A stretch of DNA of 38,133 bases, taken from positions 1 to 38,133 of the forward strand of contig JAAWGR010000023.1 in assembly GCA_022795445.1 (NCBI GenBank). The letters run 5' to 3'. The stretch comes from Oscillibacter sp. (GTDB lineage: Bacteria; Bacillota; Clostridia; Oscillospirales; Oscillospiraceae). The notes below the pieces were generated by a model that did no database searches, had not been told where the DNA came from, and saw only the letters and a program-made list of their open reading frames with translations. Positions 1 to 7,258 of the stretch are shown one piece after another. The first letter of the stretch is position 1, and each line of letters starts with the position of its first letter. The translations under genes were made by a program, and so were the position numbers.

Positions 1-197
1 TGCCCGCCGTGCCGCCGGTGCTCATCGGCATACCTTTCATCCTCCACTTGTCCCGCGCCCCCGAGCCGGGAGTGATGGTGGGAATGAACAGCCCTGGGGC
101 CATTGCGGCAATCTCACTGGGGATTTTCTTCCTGATCTATGCCATCTACATTCTGCTGGCCTATACCAGCTTGAAGCGGAGCGTGCTGCCAGAGTAG
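1..197 (+). CDS. C-terminal fragment of a probable FtsX-like ABC transporter permease
   Basis: This reading frame is open from the left edge and ends at a TAG, so only about the last 64 residues are present. They contain a short hydrophobic stretch, a Gly/Pro-rich loop, and a strongly hydrophobic span of about 20 residues followed by a basic tail ending LKRSVLPE. A last transmembrane helix followed by a short Tyr/Lys/Arg-rich tail is common in FtsX-family permeases of the antibiotic-peptide (BceB-like) or MacB type. The family call is an inference from this short tail; any polytopic membrane protein with a cytoplasmic C-terminus could look similar. No terminator is visible directly after it. 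Confidence 0.4.
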   Translation, partial: PAVPPVLIGIPFILHLSRAPEPGVMVGMNSPGAIAAISLGIFFLIYAIYILLAYTSLKRSVLPE

Positions 198-278
198 CGT
201 ATGCAAACATGCAATCCCTTCCTGACAGTCGGATGTCTCGGAGGAGTGTACTTTGTTGAGATATTGGCAAATTTTCTC

Positions 279-309
279 TTGACTTGAAGTGAACTCCAAA
301 TATTATAAT
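279..309 (+). promoter_or_regulatory. MerR-type promoter with long spacer and operator dyad
   Basis: TTGACT (279-284) and TATAAT (304-309) are separated by 19 bp instead of the usual 17. The spacer carries an imperfect dyad, TTGAAG-TGAA-CTCCAA. An over-long spacer with a centred palindrome is the signature of promoters that MerR-family proteins activate by DNA distortion. It lies about 45 bp upstream of the merR-like gene, so autoregulation is likely. Confidence 0.75.
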
Positions 310-352
310 TCATTGGGAAGCAGCATTCCTTCCGCAGACAAACCGAAAGGCG

Positions 353-745
353 GTGGCCGTTATCACCATTAAAGAAATCAGCCAAAAATATAGCGTTACG
401 TAGGATACCCTCCGATACTACGAGCGGGCGGGCATGATTCCGCCGGTCCAACGCACCGCCGGAGGCATCCGCAGTTACCAGGAGAGCGACCTGCGCTGGG
501 TGGAACTGGCGCTTTGCATGCGGAGCGCCGGGCTGTCCGTGGAGGCCATCGCGAAATATGTAAAACTCACACAGGAGGGGGACGCTACCATTGCAGACCG
601 CCATACGCTTTTATGCAGCCAGCGGGAAATTCTGCTGGAACAGCAAAAGCAAATTGAGGAAACCCTCAAGCGGCTGAATTACAAAATCGAGGTCTATGAA
701 AACGCATTGGAAACCGGTGCGCTGAATTGGAACCAAGAAACGTAA
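353..745 (+). pseudogene. MerR-family regulator interrupted by an in-frame TAG at codon 17
   Basis: Read from GTG 353, the frame gives VITIKEISQKYSVT, then TAG (401-403), then DTLRYYERAGMIPPV and about 110 further residues to a normal stop. This is the MerR winged-helix N-terminus (KEIS helix, LRYYER helix, then wing) followed by the usual long coiled-coil dimerisation helix (residues about 85-125). Relatives commonly carry Gln at the stop position (LTQDTLRYYE), so one C-to-T change (CAG to TAG) explains it. There is no frameshift and the rest of the gene is intact, so the mutation is recent, is a sequencing error, or is tolerated. Restarting at ATG 434 would omit the DNA-binding helices. The GTG start is itself uncertain because its ribosome site is weak. 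The MerR-type promoter upstream is intact. Confidence 0.75.
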
Positions 746-779
746 AAAGAACGCCATCTTTCTGGATGGCGTTCTTTTT
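744..779. terminator. Bidirectional intrinsic terminator
   Basis: A perfect 15-bp inverted repeat (AAAAAGAACGCCATC, loop TTTCTG, GATGGCGTTCTTTTT) has an A-tract on one side and a T-tract on the other. It lies between the convergent merR-like gene and the YfcC-type carrier and can end transcripts on both strands. Confidence 0.9.
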
Positions 780-793
780 CCCCTGTGTGAGGA

Positions 794-2185
794 TCAGAAG
801 GGGCCGTAATTGATCTTGTCCGCAATGACAATTAACACAAATGCCGCCGCAAGCAGGGCCATATAAACCTTCCAGGCAAACTTGAACCATTTGCCATAGT
901 CCATTCCGCACAGGGACAGTTGGGTCACAGCGCTGCCCGGCCATAAGGTGTTCGTCAAGCCGTCGCCATACTGATAGGTCAACACCATGACCTGCTGGTT
1001 AATGCCTAAAATCTCGCCCAGGGGACGCATGATCGGCATCATCATCATGGCCTTGCCGGAACCGGAGGCCACAAAGAAATTGAAGAAGGTCACAAACAGG
1101 TAGATAACCAGCAGTGTAACCGCTTTACTGGTGCCGCCCAGCATATCGGACATCACTTTAATGAAAGTATCAATGATGTTGCCGGAGGTCAGCAGGATGG
1201 ACACCGCACGGGACAGGCCAATGACAATGGTGGTACCGACTACGCTCTGCATTCCGACAACAAAATGGCCGCACGCTTCATTGGGGTTCATCTTGAACAG
1301 AATAACCGCCAGAATCACCACAGGGAAATACAGCGCCGCAATCTCCGCCATGCCCCAATCCAGCTTCAGCGCGCCAACCACGGAGCCAATGATGCACAGC
1401 AGGAAAGCCACCAGGACTGCAATCCGCTTCCCATTGAATTCCAAGCCCTCTTCCATCTTCAAGGGCGCAACCTGCTCCTGCCGGTAATTCGCGCCCATTG
1501 CACTCTTGGAGGGGTCCTTTTCGATCATGCGGCAGTACCGCACCAGGAAAGCTAACGCAATCAGGTAAAACACCACCAGGCCCACTGCCCGGAAGCCAAT
1601 GCCGGAATACATCGGCAGCCCTACCAGAGTCTGACTGATACCGGTGGTATAGGGGTTCACCAGGCCGCTGGTGAACCCTACGGCGGTAGACAGCATGATG
1701 ATTGCCGTCCCCACCATCCGGTCATAGCCCAGCATCATGAAAATCGAGATCAAAATCGCATAGAAGGGATACAGGCCATCCAGATAGCCGATCACACCCA
1801 TGCCGGTGAAAATGGTGAAGAACAGGATCACAATGGCAATATTATTGCCCTTGGCCTTACGAATCAGGCTCTGGATGCCAGCGGAAAACGCGCCTGTGGC
1901 GCTGATAATCTCAATGCAGCCAGTGCAGATCAAAACCGTGCCGATGATGCTGGCGCTTTCCACAAAGCCTTGGTGGATTGAAGTGAAGAAACGGAGCAGT
2001 TCCACCGGAGTCCCTTCTATGTATGCGAAGCTGCCGGGGTCTACCGCGCCCGTGGCGTCACGTACATAGGCGCCTGCGGGGACAATGTAAGTTAGGATGC
2101 TGACAAACAGCATCAGGATCGCAATGACCATATACATATGGGGCATTCGGAATTCTTTTTTCTTTGGCGCATGGTTCTCGCTCAT
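794..2185 (-). CDS. YfcC-family (C4-dicarboxylate/amino-acid type) membrane carrier
   Basis: This 463-residue polytopic membrane protein has about 12 hydrophobic segments. A short charged N-terminus (MSENHAPKKKEFRMPH) leads into the first helix and an IVPAGAY turn, which is characteristic of the YfcC/AbgT-like carriers often annotated as C4-dicarboxylate anaerobic carriers or arginine/ornithine antiporters. Other family-like segments are GFTSGLVNPYTTGISQ in the middle and VASGSGKAMMMMP and NTLWPGSAV near the C-terminus. The start has a clear GGGAGGAAG ribosome site. It begins 43 bp after the M20 amidohydrolase stop on the same strand with no terminator between, so the two form an operon. By analogy with AbgT/AbgB, it probably imports the acylated amino acid or peptide that the amidohydrolase cleaves. 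The substrate cannot be read from the sequence. Confidence 0.85.
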   Translation of the reverse strand: MSENHAPKKKEFRMPHMYMVIAILMLFVSILTYIVPAGAYVRDATGAVDPGSFAYIEGTPVELLRFFTSIHQGFVESASIIGTVLICTGCIEIISATGAFSAGIQSLIRKAKGNNIAIVILFFTIFTGMGVIGYLDGLYPFYAILISIFMMLGYDRMVGTAIIMLSTAVGFTSGLVNPYTTGISQTLVGLPMYSGIGFRAVGLVVFYLIALAFLVRYCRMIEKDPSKSAMGANYRQEQVAPLKMEEGLEFNGKRIAVLVAFLLCIIGSVVGALKLDWGMAEIAALYFPVVILAVILFKMNPNEACGHFVVGMQSVVGTTIVIGLSRAVSILLTSGNIIDTFIKVMSDMLGGTSKAVTLLVIYLFVTFFNFFVASGSGKAMMMMPIMRPLGEILGINQQVMVLTYQYGDGLTNTLWPGSAVTQLSLCGMDYGKWFKFAWKVYMALLAAAFVLIVIADKINYGPF

Positions 2186-2228
2186 AAATTCTTCCTCCCA
2201 ATATTTTTCAGACGTCCAATTCTCCCGA

Positions 2229-3446
2229 TCACTTCTGTGCTCTCAGCCATTCTACCGCACAGTTCGCCAAAATCGCCGCGCCAAGGGGCAGAACATCCTC
2301 GTCGAGATTCATGCGGGGGTTGTGCAGGGGAGAACACCCCGGATGTCCCGCGCCCAAAAAGCCAAAGAACCCCGGTACGCAGCGGGAAACCCAGCCGAAG
2401 TCCTCCGCGCCCTTCATTGGCGGGGAAAGGCGCACGTTTTCCATTCCCAGGATTTCTCCCACATAATCCTTGAGCTGGTCCGAAAGCGCCGCGTCGCAGA
2501 CGGTTCCAGGCGTTTTATGTACATGGAGCTTGTAAGCGCCCCGCCAGGCCTTTACATAGCCGTCCACAACTTCCGGCACACGCTTGAGCAGGTGCTCGTA
2601 AACCTCTGGCGTCAGGGTCCGGATGGAGACCGCCAGCTCTGCTGTATCTGGGATGATGTTGGAGGCCGTGCCGCTGTGGAAAGAACCTACGGTCAGCGTG
2701 GCAAACAGGTCGGGATCGACTTCCCGCGGGATGATCAAGTTCAGCGCCGTGCTTAGTTCGTTTGCAATCAGCATAGGGTCGATTGCTTTATGCGGTTCCG
2801 AGGAATGTCCGCCCTGACCCTGGATGGCCACATAGAAGGTCGCCATGGAACCGGAGGTGACTGTGGGGCTGTAGCGCAGCTTTCCCGTCTCGTCCCCAGG
2901 CCAGACATGCAGCGCCATAGCCGCGTCCACCTTGGGATTTTCCAGAAGGCCGTCCTCCACCATCGTCCGGGAGCCGTAGCCCATTTCCTCGCCAGGCTGG
3001 AACATCAGCTTTACCTGTCCAGGCAGTTCGTCCTCCATATCCTTGAGGATCTGTGCCGCCCCCAGCAGCATGGCCGCATGGGCGTCGTGGCCGCAGGAGT
3101 GCATACAGCCGTTTGCGGAGGCAAAAGGCAGCCCGGTTTCCTCCGTCATCGGCAGGCCGTCCATATCCGCCCGCAGCAGGAAGCAGGGGCCAGACTTCCC
3201 GATCATCCCGACAACGCCGGTAGCGTTGGGCGTATCCGGGCTTCCAGCCAGCGCGGCGACCGCCCGGTCCTCCGGCTTATGGATGCCGCATGGTTTGTTC
3301 TGCACGCCCATTTCCGTCAGCCGTTTTGCCACATATGCCGCCGTTTGCGGTGTGGATACGCCAAATTCGGGAATCTGGTGCAGGTACCGGCGGTCGGCAC
3401 GGATAATTTCCTCCATCCCCTTTGCTTTTGCCAGTATTTCCTTCAT
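2229..3446 (-). CDS. M20-family amidohydrolase (hippurate/N-acyl-amino-acid hydrolase type)
   Basis: This 405-residue zinc peptidase-like hydrolase belongs to the M20D group, which cleaves N-acyl or N-aryl amides of amino acids. Visible motifs are RRYLHQIPEFG near residue 20, RADMDGLP (92-99), the metal ligands CGHDAH (118-123), FQPGEE with the catalytic Glu (149-154), HVWPGDE, the dimerisation-domain GGHSSEP, and a C-terminal GAEDFGW that supplies a last metal ligand. The ATG at 3446 was chosen because GGGAGGGAG precedes it at normal spacing; an upstream in-frame extension of 45 codons has no ribosome site and crosses the promoter. It is the first gene of an operon with the YfcC carrier and has its own promoter, probably controlled by the neighbouring MarR protein. 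It is most likely cytoplasmic. The exact acyl substrate is unknown. Confidence 0.9.
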   Translation of the reverse strand: MKEILAKAKGMEEIIRADRRYLHQIPEFGVSTPQTAAYVAKRLTEMGVQNKPCGIHKPEDRAVAALAGSPDTPNATGVVGMIGKSGPCFLLRADMDGLPMTEETGLPFASANGCMHSCGHDAHAAMLLGAAQILKDMEDELPGQVKLMFQPGEEMGYGSRTMVEDGLLENPKVDAAMALHVWPGDETGKLRYSPTVTSGSMATFYVAIQGQGGHSSEPHKAIDPMLIANELSTALNLIIPREVDPDLFATLTVGSFHSGTASNIIPDTAELAVSIRTLTPEVYEHLLKRVPEVVDGYVKAWRGAYKLHVHKTPGTVCDAALSDQLKDYVGEILGMENVRLSPPMKGAEDFGWVSRCVPGFFGFLGAGHPGCSPLHNPRMNLDEDVLPLGAAILANCAVEWLRAQK

Positions 3447-3489
3447 GTATCTCCCTCCCTTTGTCAAATTGATCCGCAGATCACAGATC

Positions 3490-3540
3490 CAAATACAGCT
3501 CTCTTGGAAACGGCAGCGAGTCAAGATTTTATTGTATTTG
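3490..3540. repeat. 8-bp inverted repeat in the amidohydrolase leader
   Basis: CAAATACA (3490-3497) and TGTATTTG (3533-3540) are exact inverted copies 35 bp apart, inside the roughly 100-nt untranslated leader of the amidohydrolase mRNA. It could be a leader stem or a second operator half-site pair. No known riboswitch was recognised here, and chance is possible for an AT-rich 8-mer. Confidence 0.35.
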
Positions 3541-3552
3541 CATCTTTCCTGT

Positions 3553-3581
3553 ATAATAGCACATTTATCGTGCAAATGCAA
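3553..3581 (-). promoter_or_regulatory. Promoter of the amidohydrolase-YfcC operon with spacer operator
   Basis: On the minus strand, TTGCAT (3576-3581) and TATTAT (3553-3558) are separated by exactly 17 bp. The spacer contains the inverted repeat GCACATTTATCGTGC (3559-3573), and TTGCAT at 3538-3543 is an inverted partner of the -35 box. A palindrome wholly between -35 and -10 is a typical repressor site, and the adjacent MarR gene is the natural candidate regulator. The promoter match is direct; the regulator assignment is inference. Confidence 0.65.
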
Positions 3582-3631
3582 GTTTTTTCCGTGCGATTTT
3601 TACCAAAGATATTTCTTATGCCGCAAAAAAG

Positions 3632-3657
3632 AAAAACGGCTCGCAAGAGCCGTTTTT
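3632..3657 (-). terminator. Intrinsic terminator after marR
   Basis: AAAAACGGCTC, loop GCAA, GAGCCGTTTTT forms an 11-bp stem flanked by A- and T-tracts. It lies just beyond the stop of the minus-strand MarR gene and just upstream of the amidohydrolase promoter, so it separates the two transcripts. Confidence 0.85.
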
Positions 3658-3678
3658 TTATGTAAATTCTATCCAGCC

Positions 3679-4215
3679 TTACTGGTTGCTCTCTTCACAC
3701 AGGGCGTCGCCGCCGTTTTCCTGGAAAAACAATTCTGCCGCAGACATACGCGGATAGTTTCGGGCGCCGTTCTTTTTTACAGTTTTCCAGTCCGGCGTAA
3801 TGTTCATGCGCATCCGCTTCAGATATCCATAAAATTGCCGCAGCTCCGCCTCGCTGAAATCCCCTAGCGCCGTCTGGTCGGAATATTCTTCTTCTGTTTT
3901 CAAGATTTCATACATTTTAAGGCCTTTTTCGGTGGGATACAGCGCTCGATTCTTCAAATTGCACGGATACTTTTTCTTATATACGAAGCCCGAGACGCAC
4001 AGCTTTTCCACAGAACGGGAAGCGGTGGAGCGATCTATCATCAGTTCTTCACAAATACGTTCCAGAATCGTCCCAGGATTCTCGCAAATGCGCACCAAGT
4101 ACACATATTGATTTTTTGCGAGGCCGTATTCCCGAAATTCAATGTTGCTGATTCCTTCAAAGCAACGATACAGCGCGCCGATCTCGCGTAAAATTTGCTT
4201 CTCTAGTTGTATCAT
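3679..4215 (-). CDS. MarR-family transcriptional regulator
   Basis: This 178-residue protein has the MarR layout: N-terminal helices, a winged helix-turn-helix with RICEELMIDRSTASRSVEKL at about residues 57-76 as the recognition region, a basic wing (KKYPCNLKNRALYPTEKG), and C-terminal dimerisation helices. It carries about 30 more C-terminal residues (KKNGARNYPRM and an acidic end) than a typical 145-residue MarR. The ATG has TAGGAG six bases upstream. It sits between the amidohydrolase-carrier operon (same strand, behind a terminator) and a divergent MATE exporter, both plausible targets. An operator-like palindrome is visible only in the amidohydrolase promoter. Many MarR proteins respond to small aromatic or phenolic ligands, which would fit an aryl-amide hydrolase, but no ligand can be assigned. 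Confidence 0.9.
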   Translation of the reverse strand: MIQLEKQILREIGALYRCFEGISNIEFREYGLAKNQYVYLVRICENPGTILERICEELMIDRSTASRSVEKLCVSGFVYKKKYPCNLKNRALYPTEKGLKMYEILKTEEEYSDQTALGDFSEAELRQFYGYLKRMRMNITPDWKTVKKNGARNYPRMSAAELFFQENGGDALCEESNQ

Positions 4216-4316
4216 ATCAAACTCCTAATCCCGCCTTTGAGAAGGAATGGAACCCTTTCCCGTGCCAATTCCCGTCTTTAGGCCTGACGTTCCAGCGGAT
4301 GAATCTATTGTAGCAG

Positions 4317-4345
4317 GACTGCGCGGGAAAGTCTATCATAAATTT
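4317..4345 (-). promoter_or_regulatory. Candidate marR promoter
   Basis: On the minus strand, TAGACT (4340-4345) and TACAAT (4317-4322) are 17 bp apart, about 100 bp upstream of the marR start. The -35 box matches consensus at four of six bases. Confidence 0.5.
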
Positions 4346-4375
4346 TATTTGAAAAGTCCCTGCGATTTTTTGGAA

Positions 4376-4404
4376 TTGCAATCTTGCGAAAGAACCCCTA
4401 TAAT
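4376..4404 (+). promoter_or_regulatory. Promoter of the MATE exporter gene
   Basis: TTGCAA (4376-4381) and a perfect TATAAT (4399-4404) are spaced by 17 bp and lie about 40 bp before the MATE start. The -35 and early spacer (TTGCAATCTTGCGAA) are weakly symmetric, so a repressor may act here, but the symmetry is poor. Confidence 0.75.
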
Positions 4405-4442
4405 AGGGTGCACAGAAATTTACAGAAAAGAGGGAGAGCGTT

Positions 4443-5873
4443 ATGTCAACCCAAGTGGGATGGAGCGAATCGCTGCGCCAGGGCGTCACACCGACGCTGC
4501 GGGAGCAGGTGCGGCTGATTATCCAGCTCAGCATTCCCGCCATCCTGGCAGAGATCAGCGCCATTGCCATGCAGTATATCGATGCAGCTATGGTGGGAAG
4601 CCTTGGCGCGGACGCTTCAGCGTCCATCGGCCTGATCTCCACAACGACCTGGCTGTTCGGTGGCTTATGCGTGGCTGCTGCCAACGGTTTCTCCGTGCAA
4701 ATTGCCCACCTGGTCGGCGCGGAGAAGCTCCAGGATGCGCAAAATGTGCTGCGGCAGGCGCTGGTGACGGCGCTGATTTTGGGCATGCTGTTTTCCGCAG
4801 TGGGAATTCTGATCAGCGGCAGGCTTCCCATCTGGCTGCATGGCGATGCAGATATCTGCCCAACTTCCTCCAAATACTTTTTCATCTACGCCTGCGCTCT
4901 CCCAGCCATACAGTTCCGGCAGGCTTCCGGCGCAATGCTGCAATGCAGCGGCGATATGCGCACCCCCAGTTTGCTGAATATTTTAATGTGCTTCCTGGAC
5001 GTGGTGTTCAACAGCTTGTTGATCTTCCCTACCCGGACGGTCCAACTCCTGGGGCTGCATTTCATCATGCCAGGGGCGGGCATGGGCGTCGCTGGGGCCG
5101 CCCTTGGCACATCCCTGTCGGAAGCGGTTACTGCCATTTTGATGCTGTATGCCCTTTGCTTCCGTTCCCCGCAGCTGCGGCTGCAAAAAGGCGGGAGCTG
5201 GCGTTTGACGGCCCCTTGCCTGCGGACAGCGGCGCGGCTGGCTCTGCCGATGGCGCTGGAACGCGCCGTCCTGAGCAGCGCCCAGATTGTCACGACCCGT
5301 ATTGTGGCCCCACTGGGTAAAATTTCCGTAGCGGCCAATTCCCTGGCCGTAACGGCGGAAAGCCTCTGCTATATGCCAGGCATGGGCATTGCCGCCGCCG
5401 CTACAACCTTGGTGGGCCAAAGCATTGGCGCGGGACGGAAGGATATGGCCCAGCGGTTCGCACGGCTGACGGTAGCCCTGGGGGCCGTTGTTATGACCTT
5501 CGCCGGGGTGTTGATGTTCCTGTTTGCCCCTGTCATGTTCGCCATGCTGACGCCAGATCTGGCAATCCGTGCGCTTGGCGTGCAGGTGCTGCGCATCGAA
5601 GCCTTTGCCGAGCCGCTGTTCGCCGTTGCTATTGTCACAAGCGGCGCTTTGCGCGGCGCCGGCGATACCCTGGCTCCCAGCCTCTTTAACCTGTTCAGCA
5701 TGTGGGGCGTCCGCGTCACGGTTTCCATCCTCCTCGCCCCCAGATTCGGCCTGCCCGGCGTCTGGACCGCCATGTGCGGGGAACTGTGCGTGCGGGGACT
5801 CCTGTTCCTGGTGCGCCTGCTGCGCGGCCGGTGGATTCCAGCCGCCGTCGCATTACCTTCCCCCTCCGAATAA
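4443..5873 (+). CDS. MATE-family multidrug/Na+ (or H+) antiporter
   Basis: This 476-residue protein with about 12 transmembrane helices matches the MATE family. The first helix segment reads SIPAILAEISAIAMQYIDAAMVG, with the family-typical QYIDAAMVGSLGADASASIG region. Helices about 3-4 contain GFSVQIAHLVGAEK, and the second half repeats the pattern with AANSLAVTAESLCYMPGMG, TTLVGQSIGAGRKDMA and SGALRGAGDT. The length is normal. The start has an AGAGGGAGAG ribosome site and its own promoter. It is transcribed divergently from marR, and a MarR regulator beside a MATE pump is a common drug-efflux arrangement. Exported substrates cannot be predicted. It sits in the cytoplasmic membrane. The direct repeat of the two halves supports the fold. 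Confidence 0.93.
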   Translation: MSTQVGWSESLRQGVTPTLREQVRLIIQLSIPAILAEISAIAMQYIDAAMVGSLGADASASIGLISTTTWLFGGLCVAAANGFSVQIAHLVGAEKLQDAQNVLRQALVTALILGMLFSAVGILISGRLPIWLHGDADICPTSSKYFFIYACALPAIQFRQASGAMLQCSGDMRTPSLLNILMCFLDVVFNSLLIFPTRTVQLLGLHFIMPGAGMGVAGAALGTSLSEAVTAILMLYALCFRSPQLRLQKGGSWRLTAPCLRTAARLALPMALERAVLSSAQIVTTRIVAPLGKISVAANSLAVTAESLCYMPGMGIAAAATTLVGQSIGAGRKDMAQRFARLTVALGAVVMTFAGVLMFLFAPVMFAMLTPDLAIRALGVQVLRIEAFAEPLFAVAIVTSGALRGAGDTLAPSLFNLFSMWGVRVTVSILLAPRFGLPGVWTAMCGELCVRGLLFLVRLLRGRWIPAAVALPSPSE

Positions 5874-6022
5874 ACCGGCGTGCAAAAGTTTACGGAACAT
5901 TTCCAGGAGAAGACCATAGCAGCCAGCCATGTCTTTTCTTTCCAGGATATTCTCTGCAAAACAGCCAAGTTTTTTCGTGGTTCATCCAAGAATTTTCTAT
6001 CGTAATTTCTGTTGGCTTTCGC

Positions 6023-6061
6023 TAAAATGTAAGTCGGTTTGGAGGCAAAATACTCCCAACC
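6023..6061 (+). promoter_or_regulatory. Weak -10 and inverted repeat in the mglB leader
   Basis: TAAAAT (6023-6028) is a fair -10 box but has no convincing -35 element 17 bp upstream (TCGTAA). It is followed by GGTTTGGAG (6036-6044) and CTCCCAACC (6053-6061), an inverted repeat with 8 of 9 matches. A promoter lacking a -35 box suits an activator-dependent operon, here probably the YesN-type regulator encoded downstream. The repeat could instead be an RNA hairpin or a catabolite or other operator. This is inference. Confidence 0.35.
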
Positions 6062-6088
6062 TCACAAAATTTATTAGGAGGAACTACG

Positions 6089-7156
6089 ATGAAAAAGACT
6101 CTTGCACTGCTCTTGTCCGTCCTGATGCTGGTAACCCTGTTGGCTGCCTGCGGCGGTGACAGCGGCACGCCCGATACCTCTGGCGATTCCCAGCAGGAGG
6201 AAAATGCCGGCACCCCCGAGGAACCCAGCAACGACGAGCCTGAGGCCCCTGCTGCCGGCGGCACCGTCGGCGTGTGCATCTACCAGTTTACCGACGCCTT
6301 CATGACTACTTACCGGAATGCCCTCCAGGAAATCCTGGAAAGCAAGGGCTATAATGTCACTACCGTGGACGGTGCCAACGACCAGGCGAAGCAGAACGAG
6401 CAAATCAACACCTTCATCACCCAGGGTGTTGACGCGCTGATCATCAATCCCGTCATGACCTCCGCCGCCGACCAGATCATTGCCACCGTGCAGGCTGCCG
6501 GCATCCCCACCGTCCTGATCAACCGCGAGCCCACCGCTGACCAGATGGCCGTTTATGACAAACTGGTCTACGTTGGCTGCGACGCCCGCCAGTCCGGCAC
6601 CATGCAGGGCGAGCTGATCCTGGATACCCCCAACGGCGGCGATATCAACGGCGACGGCAAGGTTTCCTACATCATGGTCCAGGGCGACCCCGAGAACGTC
6701 GACGCCCAGTACCGTACGGAATTCTCCGTTAAGGCTCTGACCGACGCCGGTGTGGAAGTCGAAGAACTGAACCTCACCCGCGGCGACTGGATGCGTGAGC
6801 GCGGCCAGGAAATCGTGGCCAACGACCTCGCCCAGTTCGGCAGCGCCGTCGAAGTCGTCTTCTGCAACAACGACGATATGGCCATCGGCGCCCTCCAGGC
6901 CATCCAGGCCGCAGGCCGCAAGGTCAACGAGGATATCTACCTGGTTGGCGTTGACGCCCTGGACGCCGCTCTGGAAGAAGTGAAGAACGGCAACATGACC
7001 GGCACCGTGCTGAACGACGCCAACGGCCAGGCTACCGCGGCTGTGGAGCAGATGGAATTGCTGCTGGGCGGCAAGACCTTTGCTGCCGGCGAGCAGAGCG
7101 TGTACGTTGACTACGTGAAGGTTACGCCCGATAACGTCGGCGACTTCATGGGCTGA
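6089..7156 (+). CDS. mglB: Galactose/glucose-type sugar-binding lipoprotein of ABC transporter
   Basis: This 355-residue substrate-binding protein has a lipoprotein signal ending LLAAC (Cys21), an acidic Gly/Glu/Pro tether (about 22-57), and a type I periplasmic-binding fold. Compared by eye with E. coli MglB, it keeps FTDAF (Asp14), INREP (Asn91), Trp183 in GDWMRE, NNDDMA (Asn211), VGVDAL (Asp236) and TVLND (Asn256), and an EF-hand-like calcium loop DINGDGKVS. At the E. coli His152-x-Asp154-xxx-Arg158 site it reads NVDAQYR, so the His is replaced by Asn. AGGAGG precedes the ATG. It heads the operon with mglA and mglC and is separated from them by a stable hairpin, as usual for an over-produced binding protein. 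Glucose, galactose or a related hexose is likely, but the Asn change may alter specificity. Confidence 0.92.
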   Translation: MKKTLALLLSVLMLVTLLAACGGDSGTPDTSGDSQQEENAGTPEEPSNDEPEAPAAGGTVGVCIYQFTDAFMTTYRNALQEILESKGYNVTTVDGANDQAKQNEQINTFITQGVDALIINPVMTSAADQIIATVQAAGIPTVLINREPTADQMAVYDKLVYVGCDARQSGTMQGELILDTPNGGDINGDGKVSYIMVQGDPENVDAQYRTEFSVKALTDAGVEVEELNLTRGDWMRERGQEIVANDLAQFGSAVEVVFCNNDDMAIGALQAIQAAGRKVNEDIYLVGVDALDAALEEVKNGNMTGTVLNDANGQATAAVEQMELLLGGKTFAAGEQSVYVDYVKVTPDNVGDFMG

Positions 7157-7180
7157 TCTATTTAAGCAAAGCAGCTTTTC

Positions 7181-7214
7181 AAAGGGTGCGTGCGCAAGTG
7201 CGCACGCACCCTTT
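7181..7214 (+). terminator. Stable intercistronic hairpin between mglB and mglA
   Basis: AAAGGGTGCGTGCGC, loop AAGT, GCGCACGCACCCTTT is a perfect 15-bp stem followed only by TTG. With almost no U-tract it is probably a leaky terminator and/or 3'-end protector of the mglB transcript, setting binding protein above permease levels, as at many binding-protein genes. Confidence 0.75.
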
Positions 7215-7258
7215 CTTGTGATCTGATCATTTAGAAAATCGATAGGGGGGAGCGAACG

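Noticed and set aside
3447-3581. N-terminal extension of the amidohydrolase
   Set aside because: The extra 45 codons have no ribosome site and overlap the promoter; the family start fits ATG 3446.
4247-5320. 357-codon plus-strand frame over the MATE gene
   Set aside because: Out of frame with the MATE exporter and starting upstream of its promoter; no ribosome site.
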